Shown here one piece after another: positions 1 to 12,084 of a stretch of 64,000 nucleotides of DNA (positions within the stretch are counted from its first letter, which is position 1; each line of letters opens with the position of its first letter). A model generated the notes under the pieces. That model saw nothing but the letters and a program-made list of their open reading frames with translations, did no database searches and had not been told where the DNA came from. Position numbers and translations under genes: made by a program. Origin of the DNA: Megascapheus bottae (taxonomy: Eukaryota; Chordata; Mammalia; Rodentia; Geomyidae); assembly GCA_024803745.1 (NCBI GenBank), contig JANJXV010000020.1, forward strand, positions 24,168,777-24,232,776, given 5' to 3'.

Positions 1-929
1 TTTTTCATGAAGGTTTACCAAATCCATCTTAGAGAAATAATTCTGACCTATACCTGTTGCCAGAGCACATTATCAGCTAGGAAAACCTGTTGAAACGGTG
101 TTTTGCTTAGTACCATAAAGCATAAAATTCAGTGTTGGTGTTACTCAATAAAGGGATGTTGAAATGAAAGATAACAGATATTTCTACAGATCCCTTTGGG
201 CACGGCTTGTTCCTTGCAATTTCCAGGTTAGTATAGTGGAGTTATTTTCTTTTAGAAATATTGGAATGGCCATTCTGGTTTTTTTTTTAAGAACTTTGTA
301 ATTATCTTGAATGTACGCAAAATCAAAATGTCTTGGTACTGATACATCTGCCTACTATTGATATATCTATCCCACTGAGTTTCGAAAATGAAATTCAAGT
401 TGCTTTGGGGAGGTGTTTGTGTGTGTGTGTGTGTGTTTTAATATGCTGGCACACACATTTTCAGAGAATCAGATTTTTGCCTTAAGACAGTTTGTCTATT
501 TGACACTGCCTTTGAGAAAAAAAAAAATCTGTGGGTGTAGAGAAAAGATATAGGAATCTTTTCTAGAAGTAGTGTCTTTACAAAGAAATTGTATCGTGTC
601 AAATGGTTTATTAACTGAATTCCTGCTGAGTTTCTTGTCAGGAAATAAACCACTTTCATTATATTTCAGTGAAAGTATATCATATTAGTTGTATAGAGGT
701 ATGATGTTTTCTCAGTAGGTTCTTGAACTTGAGTACTTGGTGACACAATTGTCTTCCGTTATCTAAGTCCTTATCACCGCAGGGACATTGCAGATATGTG
801 CCTACATCCATCATTGTATGAGCACCATACATAATAACCTTTCCAAGATCAATTTTGCTTTTCCCACATAGTAGACCTTTGTTTCTAGGACAAGGTATTT
901 TAAATATGAAAGATTAAAATAAACTTAAA
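1..929. other. No gene or clear repeat
   Basis: AT-rich sequence with a short (GT)n at about 419-436. Nothing else recognised. Confidence 0.5.
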
Positions 930-1170
930 TTGTGAGCAGATCACTGATGGCTCACACCTATAATTCTAGCTACTCACAAGATTGAGATCTGAAGACCCTG
1001 GTTTGAAGTCTGTCCAGGCAGGAAAGTTTGTTAGACTCATCTACAATTAGCTACCAGAAGACTGGAAATGAAGCTGTGTCTCAAAGTGGTAGAGCACTAG
1101 TCTTGAGTCAGAATGGACAGTGCCCAGATCCTGACTTCAAGCCCCATAACTGACCAAAAACAAAGCAAAA
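930..1170 (+). mobile_element. B1L-Geo SINE
   Basis: 7SL/B1-like head GATGGCTCACACCTATAATT, then CTCAAAGTGGTAGAGCACTA and CTTCAAGCCCC. Diverged. Confidence 0.75.
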
Positions 1171-2220
1171 CTGCTTAAATAATTCACTATATACATAATG
1201 TCTATATGCTATTAGTGTCAGAAACAACTTTTATAGCAAGGAGTCTCAGACAATATGTATATGGAAAATATACCATACTATAAAATAAGCTAATAATTTT
1301 TCAAAGACCTCTTAAAATTTTAGTCATATATTTATCTTTGAACCCAGATCTCTGATTTTGGTCTCCCATTCCTTCTCTATTTTTCTCTTCCTCAAATTAA
1401 AAAAAAAGAGAGAGAATAAGAAGGTATGTGGGTGACATGTGAAATTGAGTGTTGTCTTCTTTTTATTTATGCAGACTAAAATATGAAGAACTTGTTGGGA
1501 AGTAGAGATTCTGTTTCTCCTAAAGTTCTACAGCTGTTTGGGGCACTGTAATGTTTATAACATTCTCTCACAGATGTTACATTTTATGAAATGTGACTCA
1601 TTGGGGTGGTACGTGGATGCTCAGATGGGAAGAAATCCCAAGAGGGCTGGCTGATGGCATAAGCCAGCTTCAATCACAACCTGAAAGTTGGATAGACTAT
1701 TTCCTGGAAAAATAAAAGACAACAAGACTCTATCCTGTTTAAATCAAACAGAAAGATCAATCATTTCAGATTTCTATAGTACCAATAAAGGAAAGAAAAT
1801 ATGTTTTTATTTGGGGAGATTTTGTTTTCATTTATAAAAATGTTTTTCATTTGAGTAGGTTTTATCTCTTGGACATTGGCCTGTCTTTTGTTCCAATTGT
1901 GAATGATTTTTTTTCAAATTTTTTAAAAGGTTTTTTATTTCATGTTTATTATTAGGGTTTCACTATGGAACATTTTGTAATGCTCAGTGGCATATAGGCA
2001 GTCATCCTGTTTATCTTTCAAGTATTAAAGACCAGGGGTTTCTGGTAAATACTGATTTGCTCTGACAAAATAATCAAAACACCATTTTAAGAGATAGTGA
2101 CTATCTTCATAGTTCATCCAACTTATCAGTGGTATTTAAAATTAGGGTCAATATTTTACCATTTCATAAAAATTCTTTATTGACTTTTACAAACTTTCCC
2201 ATGTAAAAAGTGTTCTTTCG

Positions 2221-2415
2221 AGCCGGGAGTTTGGCCTAGTGGTAGAGTGCTTGCCTAGCATACATGAAGACCGGATTCGATTCCTCGGTACCACATACAT
2301 AGAAAAAAAGCTGGAAGTGGTGCTGAGGCTCAAGTGGTAGAGCTCTCTAGCCTTGAGAAAGTCCAAGGACAGTGCTCAGGTCCTGATCTCAAGCCCAGGA
2401 CTGGCAAAAAAAAAA
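2221..2415 (+). mobile_element. IDL-Geo SINE
   Basis: Full length: GCCGGGAGTTTGGCCTAGTG (A box), CCGGATTCGATTCC (B box), Geo half ending CCCAGGACTGGCA plus A-tail. Confidence 0.85.
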
Positions 2416-2459
2416 AGTGTTCTTTCATGGATGACATTGATCAAGATGCACTATACTCT

Positions 2460-2702
2460 TTTTTTTTTTTTTTTTTTTTTGTCGATGGTGGGACTTTAAC
2501 TCTGGGCCTGGGTTCTGCCCCTGAGCTCTTTAGCTCAAGACTACTGCCCCACCCCTTGAGCCTCAGTTCTACTGTCGGTTTTCTGGTGATTGATTGGAAT
2601 TGAGTCTCACAGGCATCTAGTGTCTGGGCTAGCTTTGAACCATGATCCTCAGATCTCAGCCTCCGGGGTAGCTAGGATTACAGGCGTGAGCCACCACACC
2701 AT
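2460..2702 (-). mobile_element. B1L-Geo SINE
   Basis: The poly(T) start is the element tail. The far end is the B1-like head GATTACAGGCGTGAGCCACC. Near full length. Confidence 0.85.
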
Positions 2703-2726
2703 CTGTTATCTCTGTTAACCACTAGA

Positions 2727-2880
2727 AAATGGAAATGGAACTATGGCTCCAGGGGTAGGGTGGTAGCCTTAGCTGGAGTGTTCAGGGACAATGCGCTGGC
2801 CCAGAGTTCCAGCCACAGGACCAACAGAAAAAAAAGTTACTGGACAGTGCCTAGGCTCTGAGTTCAAACCCTAATACTGG
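2727..2880 (+). mobile_element. Geo-type half copies
   Basis: Two partial right monomers in a row: TATGGCTCCAGGGGTAGGGT..CAGAGTTCCAGCC and GACAGTGCCTAGGCTCTGAG. Confidence 0.55.
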
Positions 2881-3274
2881 TGTGGAGGGGGAGTGGGGAG
2901 GGGGTCGTGCACATACACACCAAAACCTACAAAGTAACATTAAGCTACAACATTCAGTAGAGAAAAACACAGTTATTATTCTAATTTTGACGTTAGTATT
3001 TTTTTAATCTGTTCAAAAATAATAGTGAGGAGTGCATTAAGACAGGTGGGGAAGGAAGTTGACAATTTGATGGATCCAGCACATTGAAAATATTCAGTTA
3101 TGTAAAAGAAAAACTTCAAGCGTCAGAATATATTGTAAATAAGAGCCTTTTTGCAAGTTGAGCAAATGAGCAGTTCTTACATTAGTTATACCCAGGAGAG
3201 AAGTCTTTTTTGAAGAATGCCTGTTTATAGAATCTTCTGCATAATCGATTTAATAATCTCCCATGATTCATTTC

Positions 3275-3478
3275 CTTTTTTATTTTTTGCAATCCGAGGG
3301 ATTGAACCTTCACCTCAAGTTTGCAAGTGTTCTACCATCTCAACTTAAGATACCGGCCCTCTGGTTTTTACAATGTTTTTGAGATGGGGTCTAGCTAAAT
3401 TTGCCTGCTGTAGACTTGAGTTCCTGCCTCTGCCTCCTGAGTAGCTGGAGCAACAGGCATTTGTCTTCACACCCACTC
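3275..3478 (-). mobile_element. B4-like (ID + B1) SINE, old
   Basis: An ID-like part (GGATTGAACC..GTTCTACCATCTCAACTTA) is followed by a B1-like part (GCCTCCTGAGTAGCTGGAGC). No Geo module. Confidence 0.55.
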
Positions 3479-3837
3479 ATGATTCATCTCTTACTAATTC
3501 ATTAACATAAGAGTTCATGTACTTTTCTAAAAGCTCATCCACTCTGTCATTTAGATATCTACTTATCACAGTGTGTGTTCAATGTTGGCCACTGCATTGG
3601 CTGTTAGGAAGTCTCAGTGGAATTATGTAGGTATTGTTTTTTAGTTGACTGAAGTATTCTATACACTTTAAGGAAATATATGGATTAGTCCTCTGAAATC
3701 CTTTTTGCAGTCCATTCACATTGACAAGCAAGTTCCTCCACTATTTCAGCCTTAATATCAACCCAAACTGAGAGCTGAGAGGCATATCAAAGGAATTCCC
3801 ATACCTTTCCTGATACATAAAGTCAGAGACTGCCTCT

Positions 3838-3922
3838 TTCTTTTTCAGCACTGAGAATTGAACCCAGATGCTCATATTCGCTAAGTAAAAGCTGTGCCAC
3901 TTGAGCCATGTCTTTAGTACCA
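3838..3922 (-). mobile_element. ID-like SINE fragment
   Basis: GAGAATTGAACCCAGATGCT and CTGTGCCACTTGAGCCATG are a degraded tRNA-Ala-like B box and A box read in reverse. Confidence 0.5.
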
Positions 3923-4139
3923 TGATTTCTTAAATTTGACTTTTGGTACAGCTTGCTCCACAAACAAAAACAAAAACGTGTGATTTAGTGGACCTTCTAC
4001 CATGTAAAGATTTTTCTAAAATAAGCACATGATCCACTTCAATAGCTTGATATTGTTCCTTCCGTAGCAATAACTTTTTTCAACTTCTCTCCTCCTTTTT
4101 CCTTTCTCCTTATTTATTTATTTATATTTTTTAATCAGT

Positions 4140-4242
4140 CTTGGAGGTGGCACTGTGGCTCAAGTGGTGGAGCTCTAGCCTTGAGCTGAAGAGTTCAGGG
4201 GCAGGGCCCAGACCCAGAGTTCAAGCTCCATGACTGACAAAA
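4140..4242 (+). mobile_element. Geo-type monomer
   Basis: CACTGTGGCTCAAGTGGTGG to CCCAGAGTTCAAGCTCCATG. The right half stands alone. Confidence 0.7.
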
Positions 4243-4261
4243 TATTATTAATAATAATAAT

Positions 4262-4410
4262 TTTGGGCCATCACCCCACTTCCCATTAATTGGATTAATT
4301 GAAGATAAGTCTCTCTTTTGTATTGCCCAGGCTGGCTTTGAACCTTGATCATCAGATCTCAGCCTCCTGAGTAGCTAGGATTATAGGCATGAGCCACCAC
4401 GCCCAGCTAA
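4262..4410 (-). mobile_element. B1-like head of B1L-Geo
   Basis: CCCAGGCTGGCTTTGAACCT through GTAGCTAGGATTATAGGCAT. The Geo half is mostly missing. Confidence 0.7.
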
Positions 4411-5155
4411 TAATAACAATTTGAAGGGTGTGTGATGAATATCTCTAAACCATCCAAATCATGAATCAGGCATTCAAGTTGTCTGCTTATGAGTAATGGA
4501 CAAGTTTTCCAATTTGTGCTTTCTTTTGTCTTTCATTGGTCCCTTTTATCCCACCCTTGTGATCTCCTAGGAGGAAAAATGCAAGTGTCTAAGCATAGCC
4601 TTGTGTGAATGAAAGGAAGTTTAAAATTATTGTTCTTCCCCCCCCCCTTCCCCTTTTGTTGTTGTGGTAGAATAGAATTGCCATTACTACAAATTTCCTT
4701 TCCACCCCTTCTTCAAGCTCACGTATTACCCCTGGATGTTGAAGAGTATTGTTCTCTGAAGTGACTTCAGCTCAATCTGTTCTGCAGGTTCCCTGTCTGT
4801 TGTTCCTCTTCCTTTAACAGAGCCTCCTTTTTCTTTACAACAGGAATTGTCTCGATGTAAACTAAAATAAGAATATAGGGGCTGTCAATTTAGTTTCCAC
4901 CCTAAACTTAGTATCCCCTGTGGACTTCTATAAATGTCCCTGACAATGTGTGACTGAGAAACAAAACATCTTTAGTGCCAACCAAAGAAGAGAGGGAAAG
5001 AAGAGATGTGGCAGCACAAACTCACTACTATGTGCTTCTGATTGCTCCAAGTCTTATCTTGGTCTGCAGAGATTTCAGGTCATGGTTAAAGATTCTAAAC
5101 TTAGACAAATCCAGTCATGTTTAGCCTTGTCCTTTTACATTTGACATTTTGTAAT
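4411..5155. other. No gene recognised
   Basis: Mixed unique sequence with a C-run near 4640. No exon signal I trust. Confidence 0.45.
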
Positions 5156-5540
5156 TTTTGGTATGCTAAAGATTGAACCAAAGGCTTTGCCCTTCGAAGA
5201 CAAACACTCTTCCACTGAGTTATATGCCTAGTTCCTATTTTGCCCCTATTCGTTATTTTGTAAATCTTTTATCTATTTGTAAGAAGTTCAATAATCTGTT
5301 AGATGCCTTGCTGATTCTTGAGACTTCTTCATCCACATAACATTACCAGGAAGATAATAAAAAAGGATTCAAACTTTATCTTTCTTTACATGTTTTAACA
5401 TACCAGCAAATAAGTTAAACAATTCAGAGCTCTAGTAGCTTTTCAGGAATAAGTCCTACCAAAATAAATTTGCAGAATTCCTGTGTCATGGGGTTTCTGA
5501 ATCCAGTGTCTGCATTCTTCCTAAAGAAAGAGCCTTGTAG

Positions 5541-5625
5541 CGCTAGGGGTATGGTGTAGTGGTGGAGCATTTTCCTACAATGCACATGGCCCTGGGTTCA
5601 GTTCTCAGAACTGGAAAAAATAAGA
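5541..5625 (+). mobile_element. ID-like SINE monomer
   Basis: GTATGGTGTAGTGGTGGAGC and CCTGGGTTCAGTTCTCAGAA, with an A-rich tail. Confidence 0.6.
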
Positions 5626-5837
5626 TAAAAAGTTAATTGTACAAACAAGGGACAACAGAATTTCTTGATGCAATGTTAAAATAATGTGTATAAGTAGGTC
5701 TTGATGTTCCTAATATGTGCTGTTTTTCTCTTTCTCAAACTGTCAGAGTATGATCAACTTGCAAGTTCCTTTCATGAAGAGAATTTAATTCCAGCATAGT
5801 GAAAAATAGGTATCATTTTAATTCTTCTTGGTTCATT

Positions 5838-6065
5838 TTTTTTTCTGGTCCTGGGGCTTGAACTCTAAGTCTGAGCATTATCAGTGAGCTGATACTCAAG
5901 GCAAGCACACTGTCACTTTGAGTCACAGCTCTACTTCTGGACTTTTTGGTAATTAATTGGAGGTGAGAATCTCATGGTCTTTGCCTAGGATGGCTTCAAA
6001 CTGTCATCCTCAGATCTCAGTTTTCTGCATAGCTAGGATTGCAGGTGTGATTCACCAGTGCTTGG
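5838..6065 (-). mobile_element. B1L-Geo SINE, diverged
   Basis: Starts TTCTGGTCCTGGGGCTTGAA and ends with the B1-like AGCTAGGATTGCAGGTGTGA. Confidence 0.75.
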
Positions 6066-6077
6066 GTTTATATTGTA

Positions 6078-6278
6078 TTTTTTTTTTTTTGCCAGACCTG
6101 GTGCTTGAACTCAGGGCCTGAGCATAGTCCTTGGGATTTTTCCTCAAGGATAGTGCTCTACCACTTGAGCCACAGCACCACTTCTGGCTTTTCTATGCAT
6201 GTGGTGCCAAGGAATCAAACCCTAGTCTTCTTGCATGCTAGGCAAGCACCTCTACCATTAGGCCAAACTCCTGACCCC
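6078..6278 (-). mobile_element. IDL-Geo SINE
   Basis: T-run, then GCCAGACCTGGTGCTTGAAC through TGCATGCTAGGCAAGCACCT and AGGCCAAACTCCTGACCCC. Confidence 0.85.
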
Positions 6279-6486
6279 TATCTTGTATTTTTTTAATGAA
6301 AGAAAAATGTTCTCCCAATCTTACAGCATTTAAGTTGAGCAAAATATTTACATGCCTAAAATCAGCTAGCTTTTCTGTCCAAGACAGATTTTCAGAATAA
6401 AGCATTAGTGTAAAGGTTATGATTATTGGTTCAGCTAAGCTTCCTGATTCTAAGTTTATTTACTAAATCACTGTTTTTCTTTTCTT

Positions 6487-6708
6487 TTCTTTTTTTTTCC
6501 CTGCTGGTTGTGGGGCTTGAACTCTGGGCCTCGGCTCTTCAGCTCAAGGCTACCACCCTACCCCTTGAGCCTCAGTGCCACTTCTGGTGGTTAATTGGAA
6601 ATGAGAGTCTCATAGACTTTAGTGCCTAGACTGGCTTTGAACCTTGATCCTCAGATCTCAGCCTCTTGAGTAGCTAGGATTACAGGCATGAGCCACTGCG
6701 CCCAGCTC
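6487..6708 (-). mobile_element. B1L-Geo SINE
   Basis: GGTTGTGGGGCTTGAACTCT to GATTACAGGCATGAGCCACT. Confidence 0.85.
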
Positions 6709-6844
6709 AATGTTTTTCAAATATGTTTTTCATCTTCATTATAACTCTTAGTATCTAAGGCCCCTCTATTTTTATATTCAATTGTGTTAATAGTATCTTT
6801 GCTTTTGTCTCCTTTTTGAACTTATCTTCTATACTGCTCCCAGA

Positions 6845-6846
<2 letters not shown>

Positions 6847-6875
<29 letters not shown>

Positions 6876-7072
6876 TTTGCCAGTCCTGAGTCTTGAACTC
6901 AGAGCCTGGGAACTCTCCCTGAGCTTCTTTTGCTCAAGGCTAGTGCTCTACCACTTGAGACACAGAGCTGCTTCCAGCTTTTTTTGTTTATGTGGTACTG
7001 AGGAATCAAACCCAGGACTTCATGGGTGCTATACAAACATGCTACCACTAAGCCACACTTCAAGCTCCCAGA
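6847..7072 (-). mobile_element. IDL-Geo SINE with (ATT)n tail
   Basis: An (ATT)n microsatellite at 6847-6875 abuts the 3' end at GCCAGTCCTGAGTCTTGAAC, so the simple repeat probably grew from the A-rich tail. Confidence 0.8.
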
Positions 7073-7105
7073 TGATTTTTTTTTCTCAAAAACAAAGTTC
7101 CAGGG

Positions 7106-7296
7106 TCTGGGAGTTTGGCCTAGTGGTAGAGTGCTTGCCTAGCATGCACAAAGACTCAGGTTCGATTCCTCAGTACCACATACATAGAAAAAAGCCAGAA
7201 GTGGTGCTGAAGCTCAAGTGGTAGAGTGCTAGCCTTGAGAAAGTCCAAGGACAGTGCTTAGGCCCTAAACCCAAGCCCAGGACTGGCACAAAACAA
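7106..7296 (+). mobile_element. IDL-Geo SINE
   Basis: GGGAGTTTGGCCTAGTGGTA, B box GGTTCGATTCC, end CCCAGGACTGGCA. Confidence 0.88.
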
Positions 7297-7589
7297 AAAC
7301 AAAGTTCCAGTCATGTCACATCCTTATCAAACATATTTTTTTTACTTGCTCCAAACTGGCTGTGGAATAAATTCCAAATCCTTAAGCATGAATTGAACAG
7401 TCTTCATCATTAGAACACTCCCTCCCTCTTACGTTATCTATTTTCTAGCCAAACAAAAATAGTTCCATTCCATTCTTTGTAATATACCAAAAAAAAAAAT
7501 CATTTGGTTTTGTGTCTGACATTAAGCAATAAATGACAAGGGAATGACAAAAAGGCTAGGATAGATTGTGCCAGAGCTTAAAATGGGAG

Positions 7590-7712
7590 GGTGTGATGTT
7601 TTTCTCTCCTTCCTTCCCTTTTCCTCCCTCCCCTTATCCCCGCTCTTCTCCTCTCTTCTCCACCATCCCTCCTCACCCTTTCTTCTCTTACTTATCCTTC
7701 CTTCCTCCTTTG
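7590..7712 (+). repeat. Pyrimidine-rich tract
   Basis: Long C/T-only runs next to a SINE tail. Frames in it are low complexity. Confidence 0.7.
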
Positions 7713-7714
7713 TT

Positions 7715-7928
7715 GGTGTGTGCTGTCCTGGCATTTGAACTCAGTGCCTAGGCACTTTGCTCAAAGCTAGTGCTCTACCACTTGAGCTCCCCTTCTGGCT
7801 CTTTGGTGGTTTATTGGAGAGAAGAGCCTCCTGGACTTTTTCTGTCCAGGCTGGCTTTGAACCATGATCCTCAGATTTTAGCCTCCTGAGTAACTAGGAT
7901 TACAGATGTGAGCCACCAGTGCCCTGCT
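7715..7928 (-). mobile_element. B1L-Geo SINE
   Basis: TGCTGTCCTGGCATTTGAAC to GATTACAGATGTGAGCCACC. Confidence 0.8.
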
Positions 7929-8098
7929 TAGGAGGGTGAAATCTGACAATTACTATTCTACTACCCTCCAACCAGGAGAGGTTATCAATCTTGCCACTCA
8001 GTCTTCCATTTCAATTTAGGTACCATTGTTGCTTAACATGTGGGAGGCAGTAGGTTTGATCTTCCACACTGGGAAAAAAAAATGAAATCTCTGGGTAA

Positions 8099-8506
8099 AT
8101 AAACAGGGTATCTTTTTTTAAAATATATTTTTATTGTAATTAATAGAAGGGTTACATGATATTTACCAGATAAATGGTGCCTTAATTCCCACACAGTGAT
8201 ACCCTTTCACATGTCATGGTCCCCATTGCCCTTCCCCCCTCCCCCACCCCTCATCTTGTTTTCCTCCGTTCCCTATCCAATTTCAGATAACCAAATACAG
8301 ATATATCTGATATATCAGGTAACAAAGTGAGATAGTGTAACAATATGAGATAACCAAGGGACAGTATAAGTGATGAGAGATAACATAGTACCTTAAGAAC
8401 AACAGTCATTAATTATATGGCTTATGTTTACATCATATTTTAAATGACAAGTTTAACAAACAATTGTTCAAGGAGGGAATCTCTAATTACATAAACAGGG
8501 TATCTT
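8099..8506 (-). mobile_element. Truncated LINE-like 3' end with 16-bp target duplication
   Basis: Flanked by perfect repeats ATAAACAGGGTATCTT (8099-8114 and 8491-8506). The insert begins with a T-run, the poly(A) tail of a minus-strand element. The body is about 376 bases, with a CCCTTCCCCCCTCCCCC tract. Similar sequence recurs at 51960-52085, 60800-60910 and 61735-61860. Probably an L1 3' UTR; no reading frame survives. Confidence 0.65.
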
Positions 8507-8827
8507 ATAAAACATTGCTATACCTCAAAACCTTCCCAGCAGAGATTGTTCATCCAAAGGGTAGCACAATATTCTACTGGTGCCAAACATCTTGAGTACA
8601 TTCTGAGGTGTGGCATCTGGTTTATGTCTGACAATTAGAGAACACTGAACAATGTCCCAAATACTTTTCCCCTACTTCTACACATACACACAAATACACA
8701 CTTTTACAAATTTCTCTCATTCCTAAAGAGCCCTTTAAAACTGATTTGTTGACTTAGATATGCTTACTGGATCATAGATTTATGGTTGTCATCAGAATTT
8801 CTCATGTCAATAAATTTTTGTTGTCAT

Positions 8828-9025
8828 TGTTGTTGGTCATTTGGCTTGAACTCTGAGCCTGGGCACTATCCCTGAGCTCTTCAGCTTAAGGCTACCACCC
8901 TACCCCTTGAGCTGTAGCCACTTCTGTTTTTAGGCGGTTAATTGGAGATAAGAGTCTCATGGACTTTCTGATCTCAACCTCTTGAGTAGCTAGGATTACA
9001 GGTGTGAGCTACCAGCCCCAGCCCA
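8828..9025 (-). mobile_element. B1L-Geo SINE
   Basis: CATTTGGCTTGAACTCTGAG to GATTACAGGTGTGAGCTACC, with a shortened B1 part. Confidence 0.8.
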
Positions 9026-10221
9026 GCTATTCAATACATTTTTGTTCATTCCTATTATCCAATCAAAGTCAAGACATATTACTTCCAAGGACCATGTGAC
9101 CACAGCAAGAAATATATTCAACCAGGCTGTATGGAGTGTTACACAGGCAATGCACATAGAGAAAGGCAACAGCCTCAATTCTTCCTCTGTCAAAGTAGGT
9201 AAAACCTTAAGCTTCTTTAAGATTTTGTTAACTGCACATTTTTGCAATCATTCATGAAAAGCCATCTAACTCAGCATTATGGAACTAAATTAAATCTCTG
9301 CATTCACCAAATGTCATGCCAGAAGGAATCTTAGTGTTTTGTCAAGGTAGATGAACAAAAAATGTTTTCCTCTATAGTCAAACTTTGTCTAGAAATATAA
9401 TGATACACAGATGTCCTTCCCCCAAAATCATCTGGATTTTATAGACTATTTGTTACTACCATTTCTGCTAGGACTCTTGCCATAAAATTTAGTTATTCAG
9501 ACAAACATTTCAGCTGTACTATATATTAATTTTGAGTAGATCAGAAATTAAATTTGTTTAACTCAATAAATACACATGTACACCAAAACCAGACATTCTG
9601 AGTATCTAAATAAATGCAAGCCAGGAATGTGACAGTGTATGTACTCACAACAGGAAAGTCCCTGAAGTCAACATCCACTTAGTACATCTACTTTCTTAGG
9701 AAACTAGACCACTGACTTCATGAATGAGCTTTACTCTACACCACATATAATCTAAGCAATAGGTTCAGGTGGGCCTATATGTAATCATGTTCACAGTGCT
9801 ACCTGTTATTTGAGTGACTATTCTCAGATTTTATGATTATGAATATCTCTCTTAGTTCTTATTTCAGACAGAATTATTTATTCACCTTTCAGCAGGGCAT
9901 ATGGTTTAAGACAAACGCAGTAGCTATTTTCTATCTCCAGTCATTTGAAACCTCATTCCAACATTGTTATTATGCTCTTCCAAACTCAGAAAATTTATAT
10001 TTTGAGGAAAAGTCACTGCCAGCCAAGACCATTTGAATCTGGTCAACTAGTGTGGTAAGAGTTCCTCTAAACCCAAGCTTAAAGATCTAAAGCAATACCT
10101 GCTCATTATCCATCTTTGCTGGTTGCTGGTCAACATGACTGCTTTCTATTGCCCATATATTAAATGCCTCTAGTCCATTTTGAGACTTCATTCACAACTC
10201 CCACCACTTCCCAAATAATAT
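9026..10221. other. SINE-free stretch, no gene recognised
   Basis: About 1.2 kb without SINEs. Short open frames here lack codon-like character. Confidence 0.45.
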
Positions 10222-10308
10222 GAGCATGCAGAACTGGAGTCATAGTAGAATGCTTACCTTGCTCAAGAATGCCTGAGGCCCTGAATGCAGGGGAAAAAAA
10301 AAAAAAAG
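10222..10308 (+). mobile_element. ID-like SINE monomer, old
   Basis: ACTGGAGTCATAGTAGAATG..GCCTGAGGCCCTGAATGCAG with a poly(A) tail. Confidence 0.5.
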
Positions 10309-10313
10309 CTTTT

Positions 10314-10482
10314 TGCCTGGGAATGTAGCTTAGTAGAGTGCTTACCTAGCATGCATAAAGCCCAGGGCTCAATTCCTCAGTACCACATAAACAGAAAAGG
10401 CCAGAAGTAGTGCTGTGGCTCAAGTGGTAACAGTGCCTAGACCCTAAGTTCAAGCCCCAAGGCTGGCAAAAAAAAAAAAGCT
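10314..10482 (+). mobile_element. IDL-Geo SINE, internally shortened
   Basis: GGAATGTAGCTTAGTAGAGT..AAGTTCAAGCCCCAAGGCTG plus A-tail. The Geo half lacks part of its middle. Confidence 0.8.
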
Positions 10483-10845
10483 TTAGGTATACGTGTGCAA
10501 CTGTGTACAATCTATCTGTCTGTCTGTCTGTCTATCTCTAATTGATTGACTTGAAGAGAAAATTTCCTATTTTCTTTATGTGTATGTCATTTGTGCCTTT
10601 TCTCTTGATTGCATTAAAAATAAGTAGAGAACTATAATACAATAAGTATAATATAACATGATGGGTTATACAGAATAATAAGATTTTTGTTGTTTTATTT
10701 GTTTGGACAGTATTGCTCACTGTGTCGCTGGCATTGAACTTTTGTGTTGAAGTGGTCCTTGTACTTCAGCCTCCTGAGTAGTTGGGGCTACAGGTACAAT
10801 CTACATGTCATTCATGGGGCCAGATCCATGATATGTTTTCTTTTT

Positions 10846-11079
10846 TTTTCTTTGTCAGTTATGGGGCTTGAACTCTGGGCCTGGGCACTGTTCCTGAGCT
10901 CTTCAGCTCAAGGCTATCACTCTACCATTTGAGCCATAGCGCCACTTTTGGTCTTCTAGAGGTTAATTGGAGATAAAGAATCTCAGATTTTTATGCCCAG
11001 GCTGGCTTTGAACCATGCTCCTCAGGTCTCAGCCTCCTGAGTAGCTAAGATGACAGGCTTGAGCCACCAGCACCCGGCT
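10846..11079 (-). mobile_element. B1L-Geo SINE
   Basis: GTCAGTTATGGGGCTTGAAC to GACAGGCTTGAGCCACCAGC. Confidence 0.83.
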
Positions 11080-11403
11080 CTATGACATTTGTTCACTTGA
11101 TTGTTTGGTTGGTAGTGGGGTTTGATCTTAGGACTGTTTGCCTGGGCAAGCCCTAAATGCTTGGTCCATGCCTCAGGCCTCTTCATTGTTGTTCTTGTCA
11201 TTTTTAGCTCTCACCTTTTGCTTGGACCAGGCCAGACTGTGATAACTCCTATTTATACCTTCTGCATCTGTCCACACCTGTGCTCAACATTTTTATTAGT
11301 AAAAACAAGAGGGGGCTGCAGATTTCCTCCCTCTCTCCATTCCTTCCTTCCTTTTCTCTCTCTTTCCTTGGATAGTCCTGAACTACAATCCTCCAGATAT
11401 CAC

Positions 11404-11602
11404 CTTTTTTTTTTTTTTTGCCAGTCCTCGGCTTGAGCTCAGGGTCTGAGCACTGTCCTTGGGCTTTATCAAGACTAGAGCTCTACCACTTGAGCTACAG
11501 CACCACTTCTGGTTTTTCCTATGTGTGTGGTACCGAGGAATTGAACCTGGGTCTTCATGCATGCTAGGCAAGCACTCTACCACTAGGCCAAACTCCTGGC
11601 TC
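11404..11602 (-). mobile_element. IDL-Geo SINE nested in B1-like repeat
   Basis: Inserted into an older B1-like copy. The flanks CAGATATCACC (11393-11403) and CAGATGTCACC (after 11602) look like a target duplication with one change. Confidence 0.83.
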
Positions 11603-11837
11603 CCAGATGTCACCCTGCTGAATAATTAGGAATATAGGCAAGAGCTACTGAATCCATTATTTTTATTTTTTTGTTGATTTTAGGGTTTTGTTGTTTATTT
11701 TGGTGGTGCTGTGGGTAAAACTTAGTACCTCACACATGCTAGGCAAGTGCTTTACTACTGACCTCTATCTTGGCAGTCCACGATTTTTGTTCATTTTGAG
11801 TTTTAAAAAATTATTATCATAAAAGTGATGCACAGGG

Positions 11838-12040
11838 TCAGGAGTTTAGTCTGATGGTAGAGTACTTGCCTAGCATGCATGAACGACCGGGTTCCGTTCC
11901 TTTGTACCACACACATAGAAAAAGCTGTAAGTGGTGCTGTGACTCAAGTAGTAGAGCTCCATCCTTAAGAAAGTCCAAGGACAGTACTCAGGCCCTGAGT
12001 TCAAGCCCCAGGATTGGTGTTTTTTTCTTTTTTTAAAAGT
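11838..12040 (+). mobile_element. IDL-Geo SINE
   Basis: GGAGTTTAGTCTGATGGTAG..CGGGTTCCGTTCC..GAGTTCAAGCCCCAGGATTG. Confidence 0.83.
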
Positions 12041-12084
12041 GATGTACAGAGAGGTGGCAGTTCCATAAGAGGTTTTGATTTTTA

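Noticed and set aside
2221..2300. Possible tRNA gene (A and B boxes)
   Set aside because: The boxes belong to the ID-like head of a SINE with an A-tail and a Geo half, repeated many times; no intact cloverleaf tRNA gene was seen.
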